Positions 10,606-21,037 of a stretch of 64,000 nt of DNA are shown here, in pieces. The DNA is taken from positions 71,766,127 to 71,830,126 of the forward strand of contig JALGPY010000006.1 of the NCBI GenBank assembly GCA_023055425.1, read 5' to 3'. The notes beneath the pieces are model-generated. The model did not search any database, was not told the origin of the DNA, and was given only the letters and a program-made list of their open reading frames with translations. Made by a program: the position numbers and the translations under genes. Source of the DNA: Linanthus parryae (lineage: Eukaryota; Streptophyta; Magnoliopsida; Ericales; Polemoniaceae). How positions within the stretch are numbered: position 1 is the stretch's first letter; every line of letters begins with the position of its first letter.

Positions 10606-11602
10606 AGGTGTCCCAGCACAGATTAGGGTTACACACTCACACATACACAATCATCATCACAGAAGCCAGTATCAGAGCCGTCAGGATTGGAGCAGAGCAG
10701 GATTAGAGCAGTTTTTCAGTATTCAGCCATAAACTCGTTTGATCTTTTCTTTCTTTTATGAAACAGTGTTTTTCAATAATGCAAGCTAGCTAAACCTTTT
10801 TCCTAGGTTCTTGGTGAACCTAGGGTTTATGAATTCAGCAGACTGGTTTGTTTGATTCTCAGATCCATGACTAGTTGAAGTCTTAATACAGGATGGATTG
10901 TTTATTATCTTGTCTTTGATTTTATGTACATACATGAATGGCTTGATCACCCAGGAGTGTTATAGACAGGATCTGGTGCGCGAGAGTGGCCAGTGAGAGT
11001 TAGGAAGAAAAGACAGGATTTAATACCCTATCTTGATGGACCGAGAGGTGAAAAGAACCAGGGTGTTAGCCAGAAGCATTAGACTAACTGCTAGACGTTT
11101 AGGGGGAGACCGAGAGGAGAACCTGTAACCCTAGCAGACTTAGAGCAAACTTGCAGATTTAGGTGGACCGAGAGGACCCAAAATCTGCAGGAGAGTGACA
11201 CGTACATGAGACCGAGAGGAGATTGTACTATTGGTATGCTGGCATAAACAAAACTGCTGTGTGTTTCTGAAATTAAGTACACCAGGCAAGCTGGAAAGTA
11301 ACCCTAGGGGATCCTGGGACCTAGATTCTTAGAATTATCAATTTTTACAACTACCACAATTCCTGAAAATTACTTAACAGAAAAATAAAATAAGCTTTTC
11401 TAAATATTGCTTTATTTACTGCAAATTAGTTGAGTATAATCACATCCCAACCTTCCTCCTTTTTACGAGCTTTGCATCTAGTTCTATTTCTAATAAGTAA
11501 AACTTAAACTGTTCTCGAGGGTTCGACAATCAGAGTCATAAATACATACTCTATATTACTTGATCGTACACTTGCAAAAAAGCAGATAGGTTTACGCTGT
11601 CA

Positions 11603-12700
11603 GTGATTCGGGATTGATGCTCATATCTCATCCTAGCTAGTTAAAGTCACTGTCGCGCACTTCACTAGCCAACTAACGGTTCCAGTTAATTACTCCATCA
11701 CCATTAAGAATTAAGCATAGAATATGAACAATTGAGTGAGAACTTAATTAACTTTAAGCATGATTCATCCTATTAGCAAAACCAAGTTCAAGAATATTAG
11801 TTCATCTCCTAATCGTGTCAATAGACTAGGACCGTTAACAAGATTCAAGAACTACAATCCGTTCAATAAAGAGAAATCACTAGCATGAAACAAAGATTAA
11901 AACCCGGAAAAACTCCATCGTCTACATGAACCGTAGACTCTCTATAGAAGCCTACCAAAGTATTTAGCTAATCAAGATTAACCAAAAAAGGTACAAGAGC
12001 TTTTCCATAACAAGATTGTGAGAGGAAGAAGAAGAAGAAAAACCTAGATCTTCAATGGAGGAGCCCTCCTCTTCAACCCTAGCCTTCTTTTCTTTTCCTT
12101 GCGTGAGTGTTCTCCTTGCAACGTGAGTCTTTTTTTCTCTCTCTTCCGTGCGTCCCTCTAATAAAAGATTCTTGTTCTTTTATTTTTTTTCAAGTATTGT
12201 GATCTTGTGATCATAGGATCACATTGTGGTTTTGCGAGTGATCTTGTGATCACAATTTGTGATCCTGCACTTCCAGTGAGTTCTCTCACGTATGGAAAAC
12301 GAAATTTCAATAAGTGTTTGGCCATTTTTCATCTAGGGGGTTAAAGTGTCATTAGAGAAACTTCATTAAATTGCATTTGCCTCCCCTCTTCATGTATTTT
12401 CACTCTTTCTTTCATGATTTCTTCATCGTTTTAGCTCCCGATTAATCTCTCAAGCTTGTTTCTCCTATCCGCTTCATCTCCAAGCTTAGCTTCCTGTCAA
12501 AACAACACGAAACAAAACCCGTGCGATCAAACGTGAAAAATAAATACATAAAATCATATGAGAAACGCTATGATTAACGAATTCATGCACAAAGCTAAAC
12601 TTCTACGTTTTCTCAACATTCGTAGTTTAAAACTGAGGTTATAAACCCGAACATCACGCAAACCGATATAAATTGCGCAAGAAATATAACTCTAATATAG
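11603..12700. other. Unassigned repeat-like DNA
   Basis: No coding region is visible. The text is AT-rich with pyrimidine-rich stretches ('aaccctagccttcttttc' near 12075) and a GTGATC/GATCAC-rich segment near 12190-12270 that can fold back. It may be a remnant of another LTR, but I could not find its ends. Confidence 0.4.
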
Positions 12701-12713
12701 AGTTAACGTTGGG

Positions 12714-13268
12714 ATGCGACATGTGATAGGGGATGGTCAAAGTACACTTATCTACATACATATATGGCTTCCTATGGGGAGAGGGAGGAAGGTCTACAAC
12801 TTTCCAGTTTTAGGGAGAGATGCTAAGGTGGCTGATCTTATGGATGGTGAAGGTCAATGGAATACTGAGCTTATTACTCAATCCTTCGCTACTTGTGAAG
12901 TAGAATGCATTTTGCAAATCCCACTTTGTCAACATAAAGTAGAAGACAACCTAATCTGGGGTCACACAAGAACTGGGGAGTACTCTGTTGCCTCTGGTAT
13001 CATTTTGCTACAAATTTGTGAACGTCTCATAATCACGAAGATGGTCAAGAAGGTACTAGTGCACAAAATAGATATGTCTTTGAGAAAAGTGTCAGGAAGT
13101 TATCTCTACCAGAGAAGGTACGTATTTTTGCGTGGAGATTATACAAAGACTATCTGCCTTTATACTGTAATATGAGGAAAAGAGGTATGCTTATACATGT
13201 TCTATATCCTTGTGAGAAAGCTGTTGAGGATAGATATCATCGGTTCTTGAATTTTCCGGCGCTGAGGT
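12714..13268 (+). pseudogene. LINE zf-RVT region, frameshifted
   Basis: An open frame from 12714 to 13175 matches the C-terminal extension of plant LINE reverse transcriptases (IGDGQST at the start, IPLCQHKVEDNLIWG in the middle). The conserved continuation toward the zinc-binding motif lies in another frame from about 13110, so at least one frameshift is present. The catalytic RT core is absent. Confidence 0.75.
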
Positions 13269-13270
13269 AG

Positions 13271-14020
13271 ATGTGGAGATGCTCTTCTTTAGGACATAAG
13301 CTCTATAGCCCTGAAATTCTGAGATTAGATTTTCATCTGGTTGAGCAGCTTAAGCCCCCGGATCTGAGAAAGTTTGTTGTTATTTGCTGGTTGACCTGGA
13401 ATCGAAGATATGAGTTAGTAATGGAAGGGAAGAGATTTGATATTCAATCTATTGAACACGATACAGATCGATATATAGAAGAAGTTGACTTAGCTTTTTC
13501 TAGAAGTCAAACTTGTCAAATCCCGCGAGAATCCATCCCTCAGATTTGGTCCCCTCCGCCGGAGAACTGGGTCAAACTTAATTCCGATGCTGCTATGGAT
13601 TTGAGGAATAGTATCGCTTGGGCTGGAGGTGTGGTGCGAGATCACCATGGAAAGTTTGTCGCTGCAATACATGGACATATCCCCTTCTCGACTGATTCGA
13701 CTCTTTGTGAAGCAAAATCCCTCAATTTCTGTTTCAACTGGTTTAAAAACCTTTCATCGGCGCCGGTTCATATTGAAGCCGATTCCCAAGCATAGGTTCA
13801 ATGCATTCAGAAGGGAACAATTGATTTTACGGAGAGAAGAAGGTTCATGAACGAGCTGAAGAGGTGCCTAGGGAGTGAAGCTGTAAATGCATTGAATGGT
13901 GTCCGGAGGAATGCGAACCAGGTGGCTCACCATCTTGCCAGCGTTGGGCTACAGAAGAAGGCTTGGGCTTCTTATGTAATCACTCCGCCAACTTTTTTTA
14001 TTGGGCCTTTTAGCCCATGA
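13271..14020 (+). pseudogene. LINE-encoded RNase H domain with premature stop
   Basis: The frame runs through WVKLNSDAAMD, GGVVRDHHG and EAKSLNFCFNW, the pattern of plant RVT_3 RNase H. The first catalytic Asp (NSDA) and the Glu (CEAKS) are visible. A TAG at 13793 interrupts it directly after HIEADSQA, where a third acidic residue is kept. The same frame then continues through NANQVAHHLA to TGA at 14018. Confidence 0.82.
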
Positions 14021-14190
14021 CCTAGAGTCCTAGTTTGCTTGGTTTTTGTATTTCACCTGTTTTAGCATTTGGGTCAGGTTTGGTCCCCCCAATTTGCTTT
14101 AAAGGGTTGGAAGCCCTATTTTAATCTAAGAGGGTAGTACCGTCCTATCACCGAGTAGGTTCTTTCAAAAAAAAAAGAAAAAAAAAAAAT

Positions 14191-15895
14191 TCGGGTGACC
14201 AATTGCCCCTTGAAGTAGTACTTAGTCCGTTTACTCTCTATCTTCCACGTTTGACTTTTTCTTCCGTAACCGGGTCACTATTTGAATAGCAGGACGATGT
14301 AATTTTTTTATAATTTTTTTTGGTGTTGTAGAGTAAGATTTACTCAACAACACCTTACAAAGTTTACCAAATTCATGCATCGTTTTACTAATCAAATCAC
14401 GTAACTAAAGTGATCTGAATAGTGGCAAAATGCAAACTTGGAAGGTAGAGAGAGAAGAGTCCCCCGGGCTCTTTGCACTGAGTTTTTCCCCAAGTGCTTT
14501 CAGCCCATTTTTTCTACATTGCTCCAAACGTTCGAACTAACTTGCTATTTCAGCTGCAGAAGACGATCGAAGAAGTCGGTCCGAACGATCCGGGCGGCAA
14601 AATACGCCCTGAGAACCGATTCTCCGGCGTGGTAGAAATCCCGGACAGGAGATCTTTGAGATGGGCGATTCTGATACAAAAACAACTGTTGGAGAGTTAT
14701 CTTTCTATCTCATCTTGCTGGACGAAACGAGCAAATGAAATCTTCTTCCTCTTCCGCGGATGAGTTTCTTTCATGAACCTGTAAGTGCGAGTACGTTGCC
14801 TACAATTCAGTCCTTTCTTTGTTTCATGGGCATGATCGTGGGTTTTTTGTGGTTTTCTTTCACTGCGAAATAATAGTAATAATACAGTGCCCACTGGGTG
14901 TTTGATAGAATGAAAAGCTGAGCTAATGTAAAAGCTCTGAAAAAACCGCCATTATAAGGCTACACATATAATAATAGAATGCCAACAAGGTGTTTGATAA
15001 TTTGACAAGCTGAGCTAATATAAGAGCTTTGAAGAATCATTCATTCTAACGCAAATTTGAGACCCATTCCGTATGTGCATTCTACAGGGTTATGGTTACT
15101 GCTAATGACCAATTCAATTTCCTTCAACAGATACATTACCTTTTCAGCCAAACACACAAGGGACATATGGAAAAGAGGCCAAAAGTAAGAGCAACTAGGC
15201 TCTTATTTCGTCCCCTGAGCTGGTTGCCTTGCAGTTGCACGATAAAACCACTAGCACAAACGAGGTACGGCTTACGGCCGTACGCGTCTCGAGATCGTCT
15301 CTGGCCTCTTGTGTCGAGTTGCATTCGCTAGCTAATATAGAGAGTTAAAACAACACCTGTTTGCCTGAAACTAGCAGTCCTGATGTGGATCTTGAATCTT
15401 CGTCCTTGGCTACATCCACTGAATCCGTATCAGCACATTGCTCTGGACTTGTCAGGACACGTCGTGCGGCGTCAGAGTAGTCGTTATTTAATTACTTAAT
15501 AAGTCCGGGGTTTTTTATTTAAGTTATTAAGAGTTTAGGGTGCGTTTTTTTTTGTTTTTTGTTTTGTTTTTAATATTAGTTAATTGTTAGCGGGGCTTTG
15601 GGGGGTAATTAGCTATAGTTCGATTAGTATTTATAGGTTGCTTCGGTTCAGTATTGTTTTAGGGATTGAATGAATGAGAATTAAGTTTATTTAGTAGAAC
15701 CCTAGTTTTGGAGATCCACAACTTCTCGAATTGCTGTACCCGGAGATCGTAGCTTCTCGAATTGCTACTACTATCAATAGCTATTGCTATCAGCCACCTC
15801 TACCGGGAGCACTATTTCGGGAACTTACTAGGGATAACTGTATTGGTTAAGGAGAATATTTACAAAGGACCGTGGATCGCCTCTGACACGGGATG
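14191..15895. other. Unassigned DNA with gene-like and LTR-like pieces
   Basis: Around 14490-14765 a frame of 89 codons follows a good acceptor-like 'ttgctatttcag', but I recognise no protein. Near 14890-15035 an imperfect direct repeat of about 50 bp contains 'gtgtttgata...aagctgagctaa'. Positions 15480-15890 look like the transcribed part and leader of an LTR ('gattgaatgaatgagaattaag', then 'acttctcgaattgctg' and a second, similar 'agcttctcgaattgct'). No complete element could be bounded. Confidence 0.35.
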
Positions 15896-16171
15896 ATGGA
15901 TGTTTGCAATAACTATGCTAACTTTGCTAAGATACTCGAGGACAGTAAAGGTGTTTTGAAACTAAACATGGATGTGATAAACCTATGAAAGGGGATGCCG
16001 TGAAGTTATACAGAGTTAGTTGTTGGTGACTAATGAAGTTGATTTTGGGCGGGCAAAGAAAAGTCAGTGTGATGATGGATTCAATAGATGGGCTAGGAAT
16101 AGAAGCTTGGGTGACTTTGGAACAATAAGACATGTTTTTCTTTGAAAATAACCAAGAATTTGCATATCTAT
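15896..16171 (+). pseudogene. BAHD acyltransferase C-terminal fragment
   Basis: From the ATG at 15899 the frame reads MDVCNNYANFAKILEDSKG and on to a TGA, matching the region of the intact BAHD gene (43051-44388) that contains MCNNF. After that the signature lies in other frames: a degenerate DFGxG motif near 16028-16045 (here DFGRAK) and then MMDSIDGLGIEAWVTLE with a TAA, followed by FFENNQEF. Several frameshifts and stops make it a pseudogene. It abuts LTR-like text on its left. It is about 27 kb from the intact paralogue, in the same orientation. Confidence 0.8.
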
Positions 16172-16174
16172 GAC

Positions 16175-17143
16175 TGTAAATTCAAATGTTCTACAGTCTA
16201 AACTACTAGGTACAATTGTTAGGTCTCTTGTCATCTGAATTGATCTTGTTTTTCCTTTCGTTGGTTGAGCTTTATGATCTGTGTCTTAGCCTCTTGAATC
16301 TCTTTATGTTATGTCTTCCCAATATGGATAAAGGATTGTTCCACCATTCCATGAATATCTTAGACTTGTGAAATGTATCTATCAACCTATAAGTGATGCC
16401 AACCAGCTCTTTTGTATTTGATAATGCCATAAACTGTGATCATCCTTCACACCCTATGACTAGTTGAGTGTTGTTTTCATAACTTTTCATGTGATTTTTA
16501 CGATGACACAAGAATATTTCACATGATTTTTTTTGGAGTGTCTTCGATGGGTAGAATATTCAGCAGCAGCAGCCCTCAAACATAGATTTTAGAACACCGA
16601 AACGTAATTGCATAAAGCACTGCTCGTGATCTGCGTTTCACCCTGGAACTTGCTAAACAATAATTTAAGGCGAACATTAGATTAGGAGTCAGGTTCTGAT
16701 GTCCCTCTCCGCCTCTTAGCCTGGGTGGAACATCTTTCTGCCTTTGCACTGAAGACCGTGTGATATGAAACGTGAGCAATGATTCTGTAGTAATTTGCAA
16801 ACTAACATTGTCTCGTCTCTCGTATTTATACGCATAAAACCATCATAATCGGTCCATCGAAGAAAAACTTCAGTTCCTCTAACTTCTTTGGACTATTATG
16901 TGATACTGTCCTTATTCTATTTTTTTGAGGGAACTCCTTATTCTATTTTCAATGGCTCACTTATGGACATAAAGAATCAAATTGATTTGTACTTAAATGT
17001 GTGTCCTGCACTACTGAGATTTATTCAGCCATGATTATAACATAATGTCCACTTTGTTAAGATATTTTTATCTCAGTAAAAGAAACAAAATTTTCATATT
17101 TAACACTCATAGCTGACAGTGATTTCTTGGTATTTGACAGGAA
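16175..17143. other. Non-coding interval between BAHD and P450 relics
   Basis: I see no gene or bounded repeat. The last 150 bp are AT-rich and may hold the former P450 promoter. Confidence 0.5.
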
Positions 17144-18762
17144 ATGGATTTCCACTTTTCCTTCTCTTTGATTTCTTTCTTGGTTTTGATCTTTGGGTCT
17201 TGCTTCTTCTTGTTCACAGGATTACATAAGGGAAAAAAGGTCAGGATTTCCACGAGGTCTGCCAAAGCTACCCCTCATTGGGAACATCGACCAGGTGATG
17301 TGTGGCATACAGCACCCCGTTGGAGAGATTGACGAGGAAACACTGCCCCTCATGCACATCCAGATTGCTGAAATGTCTGTGATTGTGGTGTCATTTCCCA
17401 GACTAGCCGAAGAAGTATTACCACTCACGATCTTGTTTTTGGCAAAGGCCCGAGTCAGCTGCTATTAAGCTTATGTTCGGGATCTAGGGACAGGACTTAG
17501 GCATTGCTCGTTACGGGGATTAATGGAGGCAGATGCCCAAAATCTAAGTGCTGGAGCTTCATGTCTGGTCTTTCCATTCTATGAGTGAAAAAAACATTTG
17601 CATACTTGTGACGTCTATGCGTTCATCAGCAGGATCTTTCATCAATCTCTCGCGACACCTTTCTTCGCTAGCCAACTCCATAGTTTGGAGGGCGGTCGTG
17701 TGCAAGAGGAAAACACCTTTCTTTAAGGTTATTAGAAATTTGTGTTTTGACGAGGAGGTCGTGTGGTGGCCGACCTTTTTCCCTCTCTCAAGTTCCTTAA
17801 CCTTTCTGGCAAGACATTGTCCATATTAGAAAGGATCAAGCGAGAAAGGTAAATTCATCCACATCATCATCAAGGAGTGCAGAGAGATACAAGCGGACTC
17901 AAAAGAATGTGCAGCGAAAAATGTACTTGATGTTATTCTAAGACTTCAATACTGGATACTCTTGAATTCCCACACCTCGACAAGTTTCAAAGGAATCTCC
18001 TGGTATGCTCTTTCCTCTTTTGTTTGGTCGCTTATCAGTATGTTAATGTTCATCTATACATTCTAGGAGTTATAAAGGCGGAGAGAGACTTGGTAAAGCC
18101 TTATTCACTCAACTACGGATGCCCCTCAAGATAATAGGAACTTATTGTGACATTTGTCATAGCAATTAAGAAACTCCCAGAATTCCTTAAATCGTCCTCT
18201 TTCACCGTCTTCGGATCGGTTTGCAGTTACTTCATTTCTGTGATCTTCATTTTATTTATATTAATAATAATAATGATCGAATTAAAAACACATCTTTATT
18301 GTTATTGTTATTATTCGTAGTCATAATTTACATTCTCTTCGCCTGTGCCACACATTCTAGTACTAATAAGATTTGGAAGAAGAAGCTACTAATACATATT
18401 GTCACATGATATGTTCCTTGGCAGCACTGACACTAACGTCGTTAGCCACTGAGTGGGCTTTGTCGGAACTGAAGGAATCTAAGAGTTATGGAGAAAGCAG
18501 TGGCTGTGGTGAGGTTAGCTATTGTTTGAAAGAATAGTTTTACTGAGAGTGACATTCAGGGATTGAAGTAATTGAAGTTGGTGATAAAATAAACATTAAG
18601 ACTACAACTTCCTGGTCCTTACTCACGAAAGTAAGCAGAGAGGAATGTGAGAGCTCATTATTAATTCTTGAGCGATAGGAAGAGATCCTGAATGTTGGCA
18701 TGATCGTGAAATGTTTATAACCAAGAGTTTGAGGGAAGTCCGGTGTTTATGGAGATGAGTAC
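17144..18762 (+). pseudogene. CYP71-like cytochrome P450 pseudogene, exon 1 and start of exon 2
   Basis: Exon 1 starts at ATG 17144 with an N-terminal membrane anchor (about 22 hydrophobic residues). After a frameshift come the proline-rich hinge and GFPRGLPKLPLIGNID, then PLMHIQIAE and the 'THDLVFGKGP' region in shifted frames. Later blocks (SINLSRHLSSLANSI, then FFPLSSSLTFL) correspond to the substrate-recognition part of CYP71 enzymes. The exon ends near 18000, with an intron of about 410 bp. Exon 2 begins about 18411 with the I-helix (GSTDT, a degenerate A/GGxDT motif) and runs to 18762, where a Copia element is inserted. The rest lies at 32915-33122. Many stops and frameshifts; no protein is possible. 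Confidence 0.85.
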
Positions 18763-19176
18763 TGTTATGAAAAAACGAAAGATGCAAAGAGAGAGAATCT
18801 AAACACACATATTTACGTGGTTCGGCAAAACAGCCGACATCCACGGAGTTTCAAAGATTTCACTAAAACAGACGAAACGTCTCACAGAGATTACAAGAGA
18901 AATCAGAAACGCTCAACATACTTGCTACCAACCCTAAGAACTCTATAAATAGACGACCTATTAAACCGGGCCGGATCCAAGCCCAAACGGGTCAAACCGG
19001 GTTAGAATATTTTTTTTTGGGACCTCTGCCCCCGAATTCCTGCGAGACATGTTCGTGATCGCTACGGGCCCAAGTCTTCGCTCAACGAATCGTGTCTACT
19101 TTTTCGGGTCGTAGCAAAACATGAACCGGGTCGGTTCATAAAACGGGTCGCCCGCAAACTAGGTTCCACCCCAACA
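18763..19176 (-). repeat. 3' LTR of the Tork-like Copia, 414 bp
   Basis: On the + strand it runs from TGTTATG to CCCCAACA, so on its own strand it is TGTTGG...CATAACA. It is followed at 19177-19190 by the complement of a polypurine tract (CCAAGTGGGAGAAT on the minus strand), typical of Tork elements. Confidence 0.8.
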
Positions 19177-19269
19177 ATTCTCCCACTTGGAGACATGTTC
19201 GACATCACGTACCAGAACCACATCCCCTAACATAATCAAGCTCCATCCCTGCAACTCAAATCATCTTCT

Positions 19270-19788
19270 TCAAGAAAGAAGACCCAGACCCACTGAAGTT
19301 GCGCACAACTTCAGTTTCTCAAGAGTTACAACCTTTGTCAACATGTTTGCCGGGTTCTCACTTCCACAAATCTTCTCAAGCTGTAGTTGACAATCATCAA
19401 GTAGCTCACGGATGAAATGATACTTTGTCTCAGTATGTTTGGTCTTAGAATGGAACGCTAGTTTTTTAGCAAGAAAAATAGCACTTTGATTGTCACTGTG
19501 AAGCGTGCAATGCTCCTCTATCTTCCCCAACTCTCTTAAGAACCTCCGCAACCATACCATCTCCTTTACAGCTTCCGTGATAGCAATATGCTCCGCTTCC
19601 GTTGATTAAAGAGCAACAACCTTCTGCAAGTTAGAATCCCATGACACTGACGTACCAACCAAAGCGAACACATACCCTATAGTGCTCTTCCATTTATCAA
19701 GATCACCATCAAGATCAGCATCAACAAAAACCTTAAGTTTCAAAGCACCTACACCGAAAGATAAGCACTTGTCCGAAGAACTTCTCAA
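19270..19788 (-). pseudogene. Tork-like Copia RNase H, fragmentary
   Basis: Two minus-strand frames carry RNase H text: 19606-19788 (VFVDADLDGDLDKWKSTIGY) and 19270-19560 (HCTLHSDNQSAIFLAKK, HTETKYHFIRE). In the family these form one domain; here a stop at 19603-19605 and frame changes separate them. Confidence 0.83.
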
Positions 19789-20395
19789 GTATCTTAAGAT
19801 CCATTTAACCGCCTTTCAATGTTGCTTTCCTGGAAAACTCATGCTCACAACTCCCACTGCATGGGCGTTATCTAGCCTAGTACAAACCATAACATACATC
19901 AACGAATCAATAGCTTAGGCATATGGAGTCTTACCCACGTGTTCCTATTCTTCAACTGTCTTTAATGAATCAGCTTTACTCAATCTAATGACTCCTAAAC
20001 GGAGTGTTCACAGTCTTAGCATATCCATGCTGAATCTGATAAGCACCTTCTTCACATTCTCTATCTGTCTGGGTTAAAACTGGCTCTATCTTTTACTATC
20101 CTCATGCCAATAATTTGACTTACAGGCCCCAAATCCTTCATGGAAAACTATGTAGACTACTTATTCTTGAAGTTGTTAATCTCATCCAAACTGGATCCTG
20201 CAATCAACATATTATCTACGTATAAAAACAAGATAATGTATGAGCCATCAAATTGTCTAACATAGCAACAATGGTGCATGACATCTCGCCTACTCTAAGC
20301 TGCACATGAAACTATAAAATTTGATGTTCCATAGCCGAGGAGCTTGTTTCAGATCATAAGCTGCACATCTCGCCTACTCTTCTATAATCGGCACA

Positions 20396-20690
20396 TTAGA
20401 TTCTCCTTCTGCTGTACCTCGAAACCCTATGGCTGATGCATATATAATTCCTCCTCCAAGTCACCATGAAGGAATGCAGTCTTGCATCTAACTGCTCAAA
20501 ATGTAAGTCTTCTGTAGCAACCATACCCAACACCAGCCGGATAGTTGCAAGCTCCACCACACGAGAAAGTATCTCATTAATAATCAGTTCACTGCTTTTG
20601 CTGGTACCCTTCACAACAAGTCTTGCCTTATACCGTTTACTTCCATCAGATTTTATTCTTAACACGATATACCCACTTGTTATGAGGTGC
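20396..20690 (-). pseudogene. Tork-like Copia RT, N-terminal fragment
   Basis: The minus-strand frame reads KRYKARLVVKGTS and ATIRLVLGMVATEDLHFEQLD, the start of the Copia RT. It is cut at 20692 by the Angela-like LTR insertion and resumes at 30397. The region 19790-20395 keeps only scattered RT similarity; the catalytic YVDD block is not readable. Confidence 0.8.
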
Positions 20691-21037
20691 CCTCTTTGTT
20701 GGAATTGTGCCCTAGAGGTAATCAATTTATCGTGACATTTATTTGGACTTACTATTCATCATGTTATGGATATGGAGATATGTTAACACGAATGAAGTCC
20801 TTGGAATATTAATGTTATATTCTTAAATATCCCTAGTCGAGTACTACAGTTAACTAGGATGACTGTATTGCATCGAGACTAGTATGTGGGTAGATTGATA
20901 TGGGGATATCAAGTCTAGCACATGGGTACACATTAGGAGTAATGGTGTACTGGATTGACCCACCATGAAAATGCTACATGGGAGTTATTTGAATGTCACA
21001 AGCGCTTCTCATAGTGACAATGGTGTTGTGATCCTTC

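Larger units (their letters stand above)
1..11602 (+). mobile_element. Athila-type Ty3/Gypsy LTR retrotransposon, left end outside window
   Basis: The window opens inside the 5' LTR. Positions 1-256 match 11347-11602 with three substitutions and no gaps (about 1.2% divergence), so the insertion is fairly young. In order: partial 5' LTR, tRNA-Asp primer site, gag-protease, RT-RNase H-integrase, palindrome cluster, third ORF, long non-coding stretch, polypurine tract, 3' LTR. A tRNA-Asp primer site and an extra ORF after pol are typical of the Athila lineage. The coding part carries two gag-pol frameshift zones and several stops, so this copy is probably not autonomous. The 5-bp duplication expected after 11602 would be gtgat, but its left partner lies outside the window. 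Confidence 0.93.
9922..11602 (+). repeat. Athila 3' LTR, 1681 bp
   Basis: It starts TGATAG and ends CTGTCA, which are inverse complements apart from one base. Its last 256 bp match the start of the window. U3 holds a small non-coding segment, a palindrome cluster and TATAAAAGG at 10597; R/U5 runs on to the end. A stretch at 10975-11230 repeats the phrase 'gaccgagagga' several times. Confidence 0.9.
12700..14190 (+). mobile_element. 5'-truncated L1-type LINE with RNase H and poly-A tail
   Basis: The 5' part encodes the zinc-binding region that follows LINE reverse transcriptase in plants (zf-RVT type): a start resembling IGDGQST, then SVASG, and after a frame change near 13115 a segment like 'KVRIFAWRLY' with Cys and His residues. 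From 13271 an RNase H domain is readable. The 3' end is an A-rich tail at about 14168-14190. The RT and endonuclease parts are missing, the usual 5' truncation of LINEs. No target-site duplication was found. Confidence 0.82.

Noticed and set aside
14438..14763. Small gene with an intron-like acceptor
   Set aside because: Overlapping short frames, no recognisable domain and no partner exons; kept only as unassigned DNA.
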